The notes: generated from the sequence alone by a model not told the origin. Positions 51,996-61,772 are shown, numbered from the stretch's first letter. The stretch: 64,000 nt of DNA from an uncultured bacterium (GCA_900548385.1 URKJ01000014.1:27398-91397); one strand, 5' to 3'. Numbers and translations: made by a program.

Positions 51996-53582
51996 TTACA
52001 GGGCAAGCGCACGGGCGATACGGGCGGCGCATTCGCCGGCACCGATCAGCACGATCGTCTCGCAGATACCCGCGCCGATCGTGGTCCCGGTGGAAGCTAT
52101 GCGGAGCGGCTGTTTCAGCTTGTCCTGCTGAATTCCGTATTCCGCCTCGACCGCATGGATCAGATCATCAACCGCCTGCACCGTCAGCGCCGGAAGCGCC
52201 GTCACTTTTTCTGCGAACGACGCCACCGCTTTGCGTACTGTATCATCACTCAGGAGCTTTTTCAACCCCTTGGGATCATATTCCAGCTCCTCCGCTTTCC
52301 GGAAGAAGTATTTCCACTGCGCGACATCGGCAAACGTCTTGGTACGGGACTGCATCAGCTCCGCGACCTTGTCCAGAATCGGCGACCCGACGGCTTCCGG
52401 GCAGAGCTTCCCGATGAACGGAGCGATCTGAGCACAAAAATCCGCCACCGGCATTTCCGCGATGTACATGCCGTTCATATTCGTCAGCTTGCGGATATCG
52501 AACTGGGCGGGCGAACAAAGAGCGCGTTCGATCGTGAACGCCTCGACCAGTTCTTCGCGGGACATCTTTTCCCGGTCGTCTCCGGGCGACCAGCCGAGCA
52601 ATGCGAGATAGTTGAAAAGAGCCTGCGGCAGAAAGCCTTTTTCCCGGAAATCCCCGACGAAAGCATCGCCGTCGCGCTTGCTGTACGGCTTGCCCGCAGC
52701 ATTCACGATCATCGGAAGATGCGCATACTGCGGCGGAGTGAAGCCGAGCGATTCAAACAGGAAGAGGTGACGATAGGTATTCTCCACATGATCGTCTCCG
52801 CGGACGATGTGCGTGACCCGCTGCTGCATATCGTCGTAAACGTTCGCGAGATGAAAAACCGGACTGCCGTCACTGCGGACGATGATGAAATCCTTCATAT
52901 TGTCAAGCGGCTTTGCGAGATCGCCTTTGACAAGGTCGTGGTAAAAGACTTCCCGGCGGATAAAATTCAGCTTCGCGGCTCCGGCGACCACCGTTTTTTC
53001 GCGGGGATCCGCGGAAAGCGTCTTCATCGTTTCGTCATTGAGCTCAAACAGAAGATTGCCGGAAGCATCGGAAATCTTCAGATTCTTGAATCCGGCAAGC
53101 GACGCCATGTTCTCCACGGATTTGCCCTTGGAACTCAGCGTATGGAACGTGACACCGGCAAGGTTGAGAGCGACCTCGGAGCCCGGCTCCAGCACGATCT
53201 CCGCCGCTCCGGTCTCCCGGACGAACGGCATGGAATCGCAGTCATACGGCAGTTTGAAAAGAACCGGAGAGTGTTCCTCGCCGGGATTCAGATAATAGGC
53301 TTTCCCGGAGTCGATCAGTTTCTGTGCGGACTCCTTGTGCTTGTCGCTCTGTTTCGTCTGATACATGATCTCTTCATCATAATCAAGTCCAAGCCAGTCC
53401 ATACATTCAAGAAGTTTGTCGATCGCCTCCTGCGTGGAACGTTCAAGGTCGGTGTCCTCCACGCGCAGAAGAAACGTACCTTTGCAATGACGGGTCGCCA
53501 GCCAGTTGAAGATCGCGGTACGGATGTTGCCGATGTGGACCTGTCCGGTGGGGGACGGTGCGAAACGTGCTCTGAAATCCAT
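51996..53582 (-). CDS. gltX: Glutamyl-tRNA synthetase
   Basis: GltX charges tRNA-Glu, or both tRNA-Glu and tRNA-Gln in organisms with GatCAB. The 528-residue protein has the class I motifs: RFAPSPTGQVHIGNIRTAIFNWL at the start (HIGN for HIGH), VEDTDLERS, and KPYSKRDGDAF in place of KLSKR. An insert with SGNLLFELNDETMKTLS is longer than in E. coli. It heads the minus-strand run of seven genes. An ATG with GGAG upstream is at 53582. Confidence 0.96.
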   Translation of the reverse strand: MDFRARFAPSPTGQVHIGNIRTAIFNWLATRHCKGTFLLRVEDTDLERSTQEAIDKLLECMDWLGLDYDEEIMYQTKQSDKHKESAQKLIDSGKAYYLNPGEEHSPVLFKLPYDCDSMPFVRETGAAEIVLEPGSEVALNLAGVTFHTLSSKGKSVENMASLAGFKNLKISDASGNLLFELNDETMKTLSADPREKTVVAGAAKLNFIRREVFYHDLVKGDLAKPLDNMKDFIIVRSDGSPVFHLANVYDDMQQRVTHIVRGDDHVENTYRHLFLFESLGFTPPQYAHLPMIVNAAGKPYSKRDGDAFVGDFREKGFLPQALFNYLALLGWSPGDDREKMSREELVEAFTIERALCSPAQFDIRKLTNMNGMYIAEMPVADFCAQIAPFIGKLCPEAVGSPILDKVAELMQSRTKTFADVAQWKYFFRKAEELEYDPKGLKKLLSDDTVRKAVASFAEKVTALPALTVQAVDDLIHAVEAEYGIQQDKLKQPLRIASTGTTIGAGICETIVLIGAGECAARIARALAL

Positions 53583-53593
53583 ATATCATACTC

Positions 53594-53636
53594 CTAAAAT
53601 AAACACTTTGCCGGGGGATTCCGCCCCGGCAAAGTG
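53594..53636 (-). terminator. Intrinsic terminator of the tolC-like gene
   Basis: On the minus strand CACTTTGCCGGGG and CCCCGGCAAAGTG form a perfect 13-pair stem with a seven-base loop, followed by TTTATTTTAGG. It divides the TolC-like gene from gltX. Confidence 0.8.
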
Positions 53637-53666
53637 CGATTGCAAACAAAATATTCCGTTATCCGG

Positions 53667-55082
53667 TCAGCGGATGTTGATCGCGGCTTCGAGCTGCGCT
53701 TTCGCCTGATTCATCTTCACCACGGAGGAAACCAGATTCATCTCCGCATTGACGAGGTCGTTCTGAGCTTCGTTCAGACGCGTGAGTTCCGCATTACCGG
53801 CTTTGTATTCCTCTTCCACAAGGTCACGGGTCTGCTTTGTAAGGTCGTAAATCTTCTGGAACAGTTTCACCTGCTTGAGATAGGTGATGTAATTGTCATA
53901 CGCGGAACGGACATCGGTAATCACCGTGATCCAGATCTCCGCAAGACCGTATTCGGCCTGCGCCACGGCGGCCTGCGCGGCTCTGGCGTTGAAGTAGGTG
54001 TTTCCGCCCTCGAACAGGTTCCAGGAAGCGGTGGCACCATAACTGAATGCGCCGTTGTTATAGGAATTCTTCGTACCGTGACCGGTATCCAGATTGCGGT
54101 TCAGGTTGCGGTAATGCGTGTAGCCGAGCGAATAATTCGCGGAAACGGTCGGACCGAATGCGCAGAGACTCGACCAGAACGAAAATTTTGCAGCTTCCAG
54201 CGTCTCGCGGTAAGCGCGGAGGTCCGGACGGTTCGCCAACGCGGTATCAAGGTACACGGAAACATCCGGAAGAACATCGCCCTCCGCGGAAGGCATCGCG
54301 GGAAACGAGACTTCATCCGGAATGGTGCCGTCGGTCAAACCGAGCAGAGCGGCAAGCGCGTATTTGTTGTACGCATAGCTGTACTGGGCGGCGATCAGAT
54401 CGCTTTCACCGTTGTTGTAACGGATCTTGAAGTTCAGCACGTCACTGAGCGGAACCGCGCCCGCTTCAAATTTCAGCTGTGTATCTTTCAGCAGATCGGC
54501 ACTGTAGTTCATATCGGCGATGGCGATCCGCTGCTGGGCTGCGGCAAGCTGCACGTCGTTGTAGGCATACGCGACGGCACGGAGCAGAAGACGGCGCGCG
54601 TCATCCTCTTCCGCCACAGAGGCCTTCCAGGTGTGACGGGCGGAAAGCATGTTCATTTCCCGCGCGAAGCTGTCAAAGATCAGCCAGGAACCGCCGAGCT
54701 CCACTCCGTAGTTCTCTCCCTGGGTACGGCTGCGGGTATAGTTACTCGGAGCATAGACCCGTGAAAAGTTCTGCCCGACCGTTGCGGAAACGCTCAGCGT
54801 CGGATAGTAGGAAGAAAAGCTCTGGTAATATCTGGCACGCGCCGCGGCAATCGCAAAATATTTGGATTTGAAGTCAGGATTGTTGTTCAGTGCAATATTC
54901 TGAGCCTCTTCCAATGTCAGGACATGAAGTCCTTTCGGCAGAGATGTCTTTTCCTGCGGTTTCAGCGTTGTATAATTGTTTTTGGATGCTCCCTCAAACG
55001 GCTTCTTATAGGAAGCGCAACTGGAGACCAGCAGGGAAGTCACAGCCGATGTCAGAAGCAAAAATACAAGTTTCATCTTCAT
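53667..55082 (-). CDS. TolC-family outer membrane efflux lipoprotein
   Basis: The 471-residue protein has a lipoprotein signal peptide (MKMKLVFLLLTSAVTSLLVSSC, lipobox VSSC, with Cys22 as the acylated residue) and two OEP repeats rich in Ala, Tyr and Asn, with the coiled-coil helices ITYLKQVKLFQKIYDL and ELTRLNEAQNDLVNAEMNLVSSVVKMNQAKAQLEAAI at the end. Such proteins form the trimeric exit duct of RND, MFS or ABC exporters or type I secretion. No inner-membrane partner or adaptor is in view, so the pump is unknown. It is a single-gene unit with a terminator. Confidence 0.92.
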   Translation of the reverse strand: MKMKLVFLLLTSAVTSLLVSSCASYKKPFEGASKNNYTTLKPQEKTSLPKGLHVLTLEEAQNIALNNNPDFKSKYFAIAAARARYYQSFSSYYPTLSVSATVGQNFSRVYAPSNYTRSRTQGENYGVELGGSWLIFDSFAREMNMLSARHTWKASVAEEDDARRLLLRAVAYAYNDVQLAAAQQRIAIADMNYSADLLKDTQLKFEAGAVPLSDVLNFKIRYNNGESDLIAAQYSYAYNKYALAALLGLTDGTIPDEVSFPAMPSAEGDVLPDVSVYLDTALANRPDLRAYRETLEAAKFSFWSSLCAFGPTVSANYSLGYTHYRNLNRNLDTGHGTKNSYNNGAFSYGATASWNLFEGGNTYFNARAAQAAVAQAEYGLAEIWITVITDVRSAYDNYITYLKQVKLFQKIYDLTKQTRDLVEEEYKAGNAELTRLNEAQNDLVNAEMNLVSSVVKMNQAKAQLEAAINIR

Positions 55083-55435
55083 AAATACGGTCCATTCACC
55101 TTTTATTTGGTTAGTCTCTTCTCTCTATTTTTCATAATAGTCCGTAACTTACACGCATTTTATGAAATCTGCAAATTTAAAACAAAGAATTTTCGTTAAA
55201 AAAACAAAAAATTTAATCCTTAAAACAGTTTAGCAACTTTAAGATTAAAACAACCCGGATGGAATTTCCGCAGATGCACTCCACCGGAGACAATACACCG
55301 GAATCTGCTGAACCGGCGGATTTTCAAAAAAATGATATTTTTTCCGTTTTGCCTATTGACTTTTTCCGGCAAATGTCGTATAATTAAAATAAAGCCAATA
55401 CTTTATAAACAAATGCTAACACAGGTAAAACAGAA
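55083..55435. other. Divergent intergenic region between tolC-like gene and GntR-type regulator
   Basis: The 353 bases are AT-rich (stretches of A and T at 55180-55250) and hold the GntR-gene promoter at 55356-55384 and, presumably, the tolC promoter, which I could not place. No gene or RNA motif is visible. The AT-rich run could bind nucleoid proteins. Confidence 0.6.
55356..55384 (+). promoter_or_regulatory. Sigma70 consensus promoter of the GntR-type regulator
   Basis: TTGACT (55356-55361) and a perfect TATAAT (55379-55384) are 17 bases apart, the best promoter in the window. It lies 51 bases before the ATG and probably drives the regulator and perhaps the pseudopilin-GH2 genes. Confidence 0.75.
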
Positions 55436-56458
55436 ATGCCGGACGTCGGAATATCGGAATACATGAGGATTCGCCGCTATGTGATGAATCTGATTCTGCG
55501 TGCAGACGGAAAAGCCGCACAGATCCCGACGATTCAGGAGCTTTCGGAAAAATTCGGCGTCAGCCGGCCGACTGTCAGCAAAGCGATGAAAGAGCTGACT
55601 TCCGAGGGCTATATCATCGGCAAACGCGGCATCGGAACATTCACCAACCCCGCGAAACGCGCAATGGTCGCCATCGGCAAAAAGCTCCCCCTGGTCGGGA
55701 TCATGATCAGTGACGGTCTCAATGTACATTTGGATAAATACATCGGCTGTGCGCTCGCCGAAATCCTGAAACAGGTGGTCTTTGTTCCCGCGATCGCCCA
55801 TCTGGTGACGGTCGGCACCTCCGATCCGGAACAGGCGGTCAAGGAAATCCTTGACGAACAGCTGGACGCTCTGGTCGTGTTCGGTTCCAACCGGTTCACT
55901 CCGCAACTGCGGGCGACGGGGCTTCCCGTCATTGTATCCGATTATCGGCCGCGCATTCCGGGCAGTGTATATTTTGACTATGAGGACTGGGGGTACCGCT
56001 GCGGCAAACAGCTGTTGAAGGAAAACCGCCGCAACATCGTATTCCTGCATGATCAGACGCCGTGGAACGTCTCCTTTCCGGGAATCCGCCGGGCTTATCA
56101 GGAAGCGGGCATTCCGCTCAATGAAAATCTGTTTCTGAAAGATTTCCAAAACTCGCTGAACGAATTGAAAAACATCATCAATTACGGAATAAAAGTCGAC
56201 GCCGTCTGCGACACGCTCCTGGTCAACAATGAAGTGACGGAACTGCTCATGGAACTGGATCCCGGACTGGCGGAAACCTGCGCGATCATTCATAACGCCG
56301 CCTCCGAACCGCAGAACAACGGGTTCCATGAAATCTGTTATGACATTCCGTTTGCCGCGTTTGCGGCGGAAGTCGCCGACCTGCTGAAACTGAAACTGAA
56401 AAACAACGATGCCGGACAGGATATCCGCAAAGTGGATCTCCCGATGGTCATACGATAA
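55436..56458 (+). CDS. GntR-type HTH / LacI-type sensor hybrid regulator
   Basis: The 340-residue protein has an N-terminal winged helix of the GntR type (IPTIQELSEKFGVSRPTVSKAMKELTSEGYIIGKRGIGTF, residues 29-68) and a LacI/periplasmic-binding-type sensor region from about residue 84 (LVGIMISDGLNVHLD ... ENRRNIVFLHDQTPWNVSFPGIRRAYQEAGI). This hybrid is common as a sugar-responsive regulator in PVC bacteria. The ribosome site is weak (CAGGT at poor spacing). It heads the run with a pseudopilin, GH2 and a secreted protein, so it is probably their local regulator. Confidence 0.88.
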   Translation: MPDVGISEYMRIRRYVMNLILRADGKAAQIPTIQELSEKFGVSRPTVSKAMKELTSEGYIIGKRGIGTFTNPAKRAMVAIGKKLPLVGIMISDGLNVHLDKYIGCALAEILKQVVFVPAIAHLVTVGTSDPEQAVKEILDEQLDALVVFGSNRFTPQLRATGLPVIVSDYRPRIPGSVYFDYEDWGYRCGKQLLKENRRNIVFLHDQTPWNVSFPGIRRAYQEAGIPLNENLFLKDFQNSLNELKNIINYGIKVDAVCDTLLVNNEVTELLMELDPGLAETCAIIHNAASEPQNNGFHEICYDIPFAAFAAEVADLLKLKLKNNDAGQDIRKVDLPMVIR

Positions 56459-56484
56459 ACAACATAAGGAATAAGGAGAAAATT

Positions 56485-57255
56485 ATGAAAATGAAAAGAG
56501 GAAGATTCACCCTTATAGAGCTCCTCGTGGTAATTGCCATTATCGCCATCCTGGCGGGCATGTTGCTGCCGGCTCTGAACAAAGCAAAAGAAATGGCCTC
56601 TCAGACCCAATGTCTGGGACAGATCAAAAGCATGACCTCCGCCGCGCTGATCTACACTGACAGCCACGACGGCTGGCTCATGCCGGTCAAGGAAACTCCG
56701 CTGGCGCAGAGCGAAGATGCGTCATGGGCAGCCAACCGGACTTATCTGGATATTGCCGGGATCAAGTATTCAACCTCCGATCCCAAGTATTCCCATTACT
56801 GGAACATCCGTTATTTCTGCCCGAAAGTACAGGACAAGATCAAAGCGGGCAGCGCCGCCGTCGGACAGATATACTACGGGATTCAAAATATTCCCGGAGA
56901 CTTGACGATGCCCGGAGATTACTGGAGCGGGAAAAAATATATCCGTCCCGCGCGGGAAGTCCGTTCCCCCTCGTCAAAAGCATTCATCATTGAGACTCTG
57001 CAGGCTCCGGACTGCGGAGGAGTCAACACCGCCGCCAAAACCGCGCTGGCGACCTGGCAGCAATATGCCGATGTAAACGTCCCTGCCACGGCAACTGTTA
57101 CAGGCGACTGGAACACCTATCTGGCATTCCGTCACGGCGGTTACAGCATCAACTTCTCGTTTTACGACGGGCACGCGGCAAATCTGAAAAACCAGGCGGC
57201 GCAGATCACCAATCCTGCAAAACTGGAACCCGCAATGTATTTTTACGCAAAATAA
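56485..57255 (+). CDS. Pseudopilin-like protein, type II prepilin N-terminus with His...Asp-Gly C-terminus
   Basis: The 256-residue protein opens KRGRFTLIELLVVIAIIAI, the type IV prepilin signal (cut after Gly-Arg, Glu at mature position 5), then a hydrophobic stalk of about 20 residues. The C-terminal part has FRHGGYSINFSFYDGHA, the His-(x)10-Asp-Gly motif of the large Planctomycetes/Lentisphaerota pseudopilin-like family. These occur in dozens to hundreds of copies per genome, beside glycoside hydrolases and regulators, and their role is unknown. Here it lies between a regulator and GH2 with AAGGAG upstream. Confidence 0.9.
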   Translation: MKMKRGRFTLIELLVVIAIIAILAGMLLPALNKAKEMASQTQCLGQIKSMTSAALIYTDSHDGWLMPVKETPLAQSEDASWAANRTYLDIAGIKYSTSDPKYSHYWNIRYFCPKVQDKIKAGSAAVGQIYYGIQNIPGDLTMPGDYWSGKKYIRPAREVRSPSSKAFIIETLQAPDCGGVNTAAKTALATWQQYADVNVPATATVTGDWNTYLAFRHGGYSINFSFYDGHAANLKNQAAQITNPAKLEPAMYFYAK

Positions 57256-57266
57256 GGAACCTGCCA

Positions 57267-60200
57267 ATGAAAAAACTGCTGCTTCTTTTCCTATTTTCCG
57301 CCGTATTGACCGCAACGGCAATCCCGGATCCCGCAACCTACGAGCCGGATTTCAGCAAATCGGACATCTATCTTCCGCATCTGAAACGCACCCCGCTTTC
57401 CGGCTGGTGGAAACTGAAAAAAGTCTCTTCCGACCGGAAAAACGATCCGAATGACGAGGGAACGCGTTCCGGTTATCACAAGATGGAACTAGATGATTCC
57501 GGCTGGTCCCGCGACATCGTTCCGAACGACATTCATGTGCCGTTTCTGATAAAACTGCCGGCAGTGACCGACTGGAACGGCATGTGGCGCGCTCTTCCGC
57601 AGAAAGTACGCGAATGGGGCGGAGTCGCATGGTTCCGCAAAACGTTCACCGCTCCGGAATACGGGAAAAACGAACGCGCGATCCTGACTTTTGAAGAGGT
57701 CCTCGGCGATTTCACACTCTATGTCAACGGGAAAAAAATCGGCAGCGGCACGCCGTTCGTTCCCGTAACCGATTACCGCGGACCCCATATTCCGCAGCAG
57801 TTCGATGTCACGGAAGCCCTCCGCCCCGGAGAAAAAAACGTCATCGCGATCCGGCTGTTCCACAGCGGCTATCCGGTCCGCTGGGGCTGGGCGGGCAAAG
57901 CGGGAATCACCGATCTGGTCTATCTCGATATCCGTCCCGCCGCCTATACGGCAAACGTGCTGGTCACTCCCAAACCGAACCTGCGGGACGTCCTGTTTGA
58001 ATGCCTCCTTTCCGGCTCCGCCTCTCCCGCCGATACCAACGGCTGGACCGGGGAAATTTTTGAATGGAACTCCGGCAGAAAAGCGGGCGGCGTCAAATTC
58101 GGCAAACCGTATACGGAAGACGGAATGACGCTTGTCTCCGGAACGGCAAGCCTGAATTCGCCGAAACTGTGGAGCTGGCAGTCGCCGTTTCTCTACGGAA
58201 TCCGCATCCGCAACAGACGCGGGGAAGTAACAGGCATTCAGCGGTTCGGAGTGCGGACCTTTCAGGTTAAAAACGGCGATTTTCTCCTCAACGGACAACC
58301 GGTCGCTCTGCGCGGACAGACCGTTGACGGCGCGCCGCTTCCGCTGTTCCGTCACGGCTGGTTCCATGTGTTCCGCCTCAATCCCGGAAACGTCAATCAC
58401 CGTTACTGGAAAATTCTTTGCGGTGAGGGAAACATCAACCACATCCGCATGCACTCGTCAACGCTCTCACGCGGCTATTACGACATGTTTGACGAACTCG
58501 GAATCATTATCACCGATGAACTCCGCTATCCCGAAACCGCGATCCGGAACCCGGAACGCGCCGACATGATCGCCGTCAAGGGATTCGACGGAGCCTGCGA
58601 CAAACAGGGAAATCTGCTTCCGGAATTCGTCCGGAAAACCAAAGAGCGCATCCGCAATTCCTATTCCCACCCCTCCGTCTGCACCTACAGTTTCGGCAAC
58701 GAGATCCGCCAGTACGACGATCCCCGCGTGGAAAAACTGCTGAACAACCTGTACGACCTTTTCCATAAGACGGACAAACAGCAGCGTCCGACCACCAATT
58801 CCTCCGGGCGGTTCTGGAAAGACGGAAGCAATGTGAAAGAGATGCACGAACGCGAAAAACTGGATTATGTCGATACGCACGACTACACGGGGAGCATCAA
58901 CAACTTCCCCCTCGCCTATTGTGAACCGGTCGCCCGTCACTTCATCGACACAGTCCGCAAATATTACGGCAAAGACATGCCGCCGATCATCAACGGCGAA
59001 ACAGTCTACATGGGAGATCATTATTACGGCGACGTTTTCGACGGTATCTGGAAAAAGGAGACCGATCCCCAGCCGGACTGGGATAAATTCCTCTACATGC
59101 TCAACCAGTGGCGGAAGAAACGTCCGGATCAGAGTTTTCTCTCCCACTACTGGGTCCGCAACTGGGGCAGCAAAGGCTACAAATTCAACCGTCCGCTCGG
59201 ACGCGGCATCTACACCGAACGCATTCTGGAAGCCTACCGCAAATGCTGGCCCGAATACGACGGTTACGAAAATCTCTGCGGACCCTATCTGCAACTCTCC
59301 AACGCCTGGCCGTTCAACCGGATCACAATCACCAGAAACGCCGCATTCCCGTACCTGTCGCGCGTCAATTCGCCTGTGATCGCGATCCTCGACTACATCG
59401 CCCCGAACCGCTTCTCCGGAGAAACGGTCCGTACCAATGTCCACGCAATCAACAACAGTGAAACGCCCCTTGCCGATGTCCGTTTTGAAGCGGAAATCAC
59501 GGGCGGCGGGAAACGGATCACCCGCAAAATGCTCCCGGTCGGCAGACTCGCCGTCAACGCAAAAAAGATCCTGCCGCTGGAACTCGTTCTGCCATCCGCG
59601 CCCGGCAAATACCGTTTGATCTATCGGCTGACCGGAGACGGCAAAGTCCTCAATGAACGGGACCGCGAACTGTGCATCCGCAACCGCGCGGAAACATTCC
59701 GTCCGGTAAAGACGGATAAAAAAATCGCGCTTTACGACGCCTCCTCCGTCTTCGGCGGACTCAAACCTTATTCCACGGTCAAAACACTGAAAGCGTTCGG
59801 CATTCCATTTCAGCCGGTGCGCTCGTTCGATTCTCTCGGCAAGTTCGATCTCCTCATCATCGGAGCGGAATCCATTGACGGACGCGTTCAGGAGGGCGCG
59901 GAACAGATCCGCGCATTCGTTCAGAACGGCGGGCGTCTCCTCGTCTTCGATCAGAACATCATCGGCCGCATCCCGTTCCTCCCGGAATTGGAATATGTAC
60001 TCGCCGGACCGGGACAGTTCACCGAGATCGTCCGCTTCGATCATCCCGCCATGCGGGGACTCGGCCAGAGCGATTTCTTCTGCTGGAATCAGAAAGACTG
60101 GTCAGTTTACCGCACGTTCATCTCCCCCGCCTCCAAGGCGGCACTGATGACAGGCGGAGACACCACGCAGTGGGGCGCCGACCATTTCGGCATGACGGCG

Positions 60201-60980
60201 GCGCACCTCAAACTCGGCAAAGGCGATGTTTTTCTATGCCAGGCGGAAGTCACCAAAACGCTGAAAGACGATTCCTCCGCAGCCCGGTTCGCACGTCAGA
60301 TTCTGGAAACGGTTCTTGACGACGCCACCCGGAGCGCGGCACAGGAATTCACTGGCCTGCCCCTGCCGAAAAACCGGCCGCTTGCCAAGTCCAAAGCATT
60401 TCCGGTCTCCCTGCGCGAGGCGGCGAACATGGGATTCACGGACCCCGTTGCCCGTGACGGCAAGGGCGGCTGGACCGATCAGGGACCGCGGAACGATCTT
60501 TCCCCCTTCCCGACCGGAGAACGTTTCTTCGGCGGAGTCCCGTTCCGCATCATCGCTCCGGAAAGCAACGGCGGACGCTCCTGCGTTGTACAGTCAGGCA
60601 ATCCGGCGCTGAAGTTCAAGCAGGAATCAAAACCGATCGCCGTCCGGGCGAAACTGAAACGTCTGCTTTTCCTTCACTCCGGCGGCTGGATCTCCGAAAA
60701 AACCCCGAACCGTATCGGAGAATACCGGGTCTCCTATGAATCCGGACGGCAGGAAACCGTCCCCCTGATCGCGGGCGGCAATATCGGCGACTGGTGGAAC
60801 ACCGCTTCGCCCAAATCGCATGCGGACTGCGTATGGAGCGCCATGAACCGGAGCGGCGTCGTGGGCGCCTACCTCTACGAATGGAAAAATCCGCATCCGG
60901 ATGACACAATCCGCGACATTGTACTGAAAATCGACACAAACGCCGCTGTCGGACTGATCGGTCTGACCGGAGAACAATAA
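57267..60980 (+). CDS. Secreted GH2-family glycoside hydrolase, multi-domain
   Basis: The 1237-residue protein has a signal peptide (MKKLLLLFLFSAVLTATA), a GH2 sugar-binding sandwich (WGGVAWFRKTFTAPEYG ... EVLGDFTLYVNGKKIG), an immunoglobulin-like domain, and a TIM barrel with the acid/base in CTYSFGNEIR (Glu479) and a candidate nucleophile in INGETVYM (Glu578). After residue 690 comes a GATase-like alpha/beta domain (FDLLIIGAESIDGRVQEGAEQIRAFVQNGGRLLVFDQN) and a C-terminal sandwich. It acts in the periplasm or outside the cell on beta-linked sugars, specificity unknown. The gene follows the pseudopilin by 11 bases, and AAGGAA precedes the ATG. Confidence 0.9.
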   Translation: MKKLLLLFLFSAVLTATAIPDPATYEPDFSKSDIYLPHLKRTPLSGWWKLKKVSSDRKNDPNDEGTRSGYHKMELDDSGWSRDIVPNDIHVPFLIKLPAVTDWNGMWRALPQKVREWGGVAWFRKTFTAPEYGKNERAILTFEEVLGDFTLYVNGKKIGSGTPFVPVTDYRGPHIPQQFDVTEALRPGEKNVIAIRLFHSGYPVRWGWAGKAGITDLVYLDIRPAAYTANVLVTPKPNLRDVLFECLLSGSASPADTNGWTGEIFEWNSGRKAGGVKFGKPYTEDGMTLVSGTASLNSPKLWSWQSPFLYGIRIRNRRGEVTGIQRFGVRTFQVKNGDFLLNGQPVALRGQTVDGAPLPLFRHGWFHVFRLNPGNVNHRYWKILCGEGNINHIRMHSSTLSRGYYDMFDELGIIITDELRYPETAIRNPERADMIAVKGFDGACDKQGNLLPEFVRKTKERIRNSYSHPSVCTYSFGNEIRQYDDPRVEKLLNNLYDLFHKTDKQQRPTTNSSGRFWKDGSNVKEMHEREKLDYVDTHDYTGSINNFPLAYCEPVARHFIDTVRKYYGKDMPPIINGETVYMGDHYYGDVFDGIWKKETDPQPDWDKFLYMLNQWRKKRPDQSFLSHYWVRNWGSKGYKFNRPLGRGIYTERILEAYRKCWPEYDGYENLCGPYLQLSNAWPFNRITITRNAAFPYLSRVNSPVIAILDYIAPNRFSGETVRTNVHAINNSETPLADVRFEAEITGGGKRITRKMLPVGRLAVNAKKILPLELVLPSAPGKYRLIYRLTGDGKVLNERDRELCIRNRAETFRPVKTDKKIALYDASSVFGGLKPYSTVKTLKAFGIPFQPVRSFDSLGKFDLLIIGAESIDGRVQEGAEQIRAFVQNGGRLLVFDQNIIGRIPFLPELEYVLAGPGQFTEIVRFDHPAMRGLGQSDFFCWNQKDWSVYRTFISPASKAALMTGGDTTQWGADHFGMTAAHLKLGKGDVFLCQAEVTKTLKDDSSAARFARQILETVLDDATRSAAQEFTGLPLPKNRPLAKSKAFPVSLREAANMGFTDPVARDGKGGWTDQGPRNDLSPFPTGERFFGGVPFRIIAPESNGGRSCVVQSGNPALKFKQESKPIAVRAKLKRLLFLHSGGWISEKTPNRIGEYRVSYESGRQETVPLIAGGNIGDWWNTASPKSHADCVWSAMNRSGVVGAYLYEWKNPHPDDTIRDIVLKIDTNAAVGLIGLTGEQ

Positions 60981-60999
60981 AATAGAAAGGAACCGGATT

Positions 61000-61752
61000 A
61001 TGAAACTGATCTCCCTGCTCACGATCGCCGCTCTTGCGGGAACCATGCCGCTGTTTGCGGCGGAAAAATACGAAAGCTCCGGCTTTTCCGCTGAAATCGG
61101 CGGCAGCGGAGTGATCCGCAATCTCAAATTCGCCGGAATGCCGCTGGCAACCTCAATCGGCATCAACGGTCAATATGAACTCCCGCCGGGAACGGAAAAG
61201 TACGATTCCCGCTTTTTCCAGGCATGGGACTATTCCAATAAAGCGCAGTTCAAGCGGGAAGGCGCAAAACTCACCGTCACGGTGGATTCCACATTCAGCA
61301 ATACGAAACTGAAAGACGCGGCGGCGTATAAAATGGTCTGCGTTCTGGAGCCGGAAAAGATCAAGATTTCCTGTGAAGTAACCCAGAAAACCGCCTTGCA
61401 GACCACGCTGCGCCTCTTTTCGAGCCATATCCTGATGCCGCCTTCCCTGTTCGGACGCGGGGTGAAAGTTCTTACCCGGAACAACCAGGAGGAATTCAAA
61501 GTCCTGCCGGAAACTTACAACCCGAAATTCCGTCTGGACGGCAAGAGCTTCAGCCTGTCCACGGAAAAAGGGATCCTGACCCTGAGCGGCGGAAAAGATG
61601 TAACGTTCGGTTTTATGGACTCGCGGATGTGGGGCGGAAAAGATTTCTCGCTGATCGCCAATCCATTCGGGAAATGGACTCCGAAACCGGTCACCCATCC
61701 GGCGGGAACCGTCTGGAAATGGGAGTTCACCCTGACCTTTCAGCCGGAATAA
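61000..61752 (+). CDS. Secreted protein of unknown function
   Basis: The 250-residue protein has a signal peptide ending MPLFAAEKYESS (cut after Ala-Ala or Phe-Ala) and a beta-rich body. I do not recognise a family. Segments such as GSGVIRNLKFAGMPLATSIG and FSLSTEKGILTLSGGKDVTF recall the galactose-mutarotase-like sandwiches that go with polysaccharide enzymes, but this is inference only. It follows GH2 by 19 bases with AGAAAGGAA upstream and is the last gene before a terminator, so it probably works with GH2 in the same breakdown step. Confidence 0.78.
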   Translation: MKLISLLTIAALAGTMPLFAAEKYESSGFSAEIGGSGVIRNLKFAGMPLATSIGINGQYELPPGTEKYDSRFFQAWDYSNKAQFKREGAKLTVTVDSTFSNTKLKDAAAYKMVCVLEPEKIKISCEVTQKTALQTTLRLFSSHILMPPSLFGRGVKVLTRNNQEEFKVLPETYNPKFRLDGKSFSLSTEKGILTLSGGKDVTFGFMDSRMWGGKDFSLIANPFGKWTPKPVTHPAGTVWKWEFTLTFQPE

Positions 61753-61772
61753 TCAAAAACGTTCTCTTTCCG

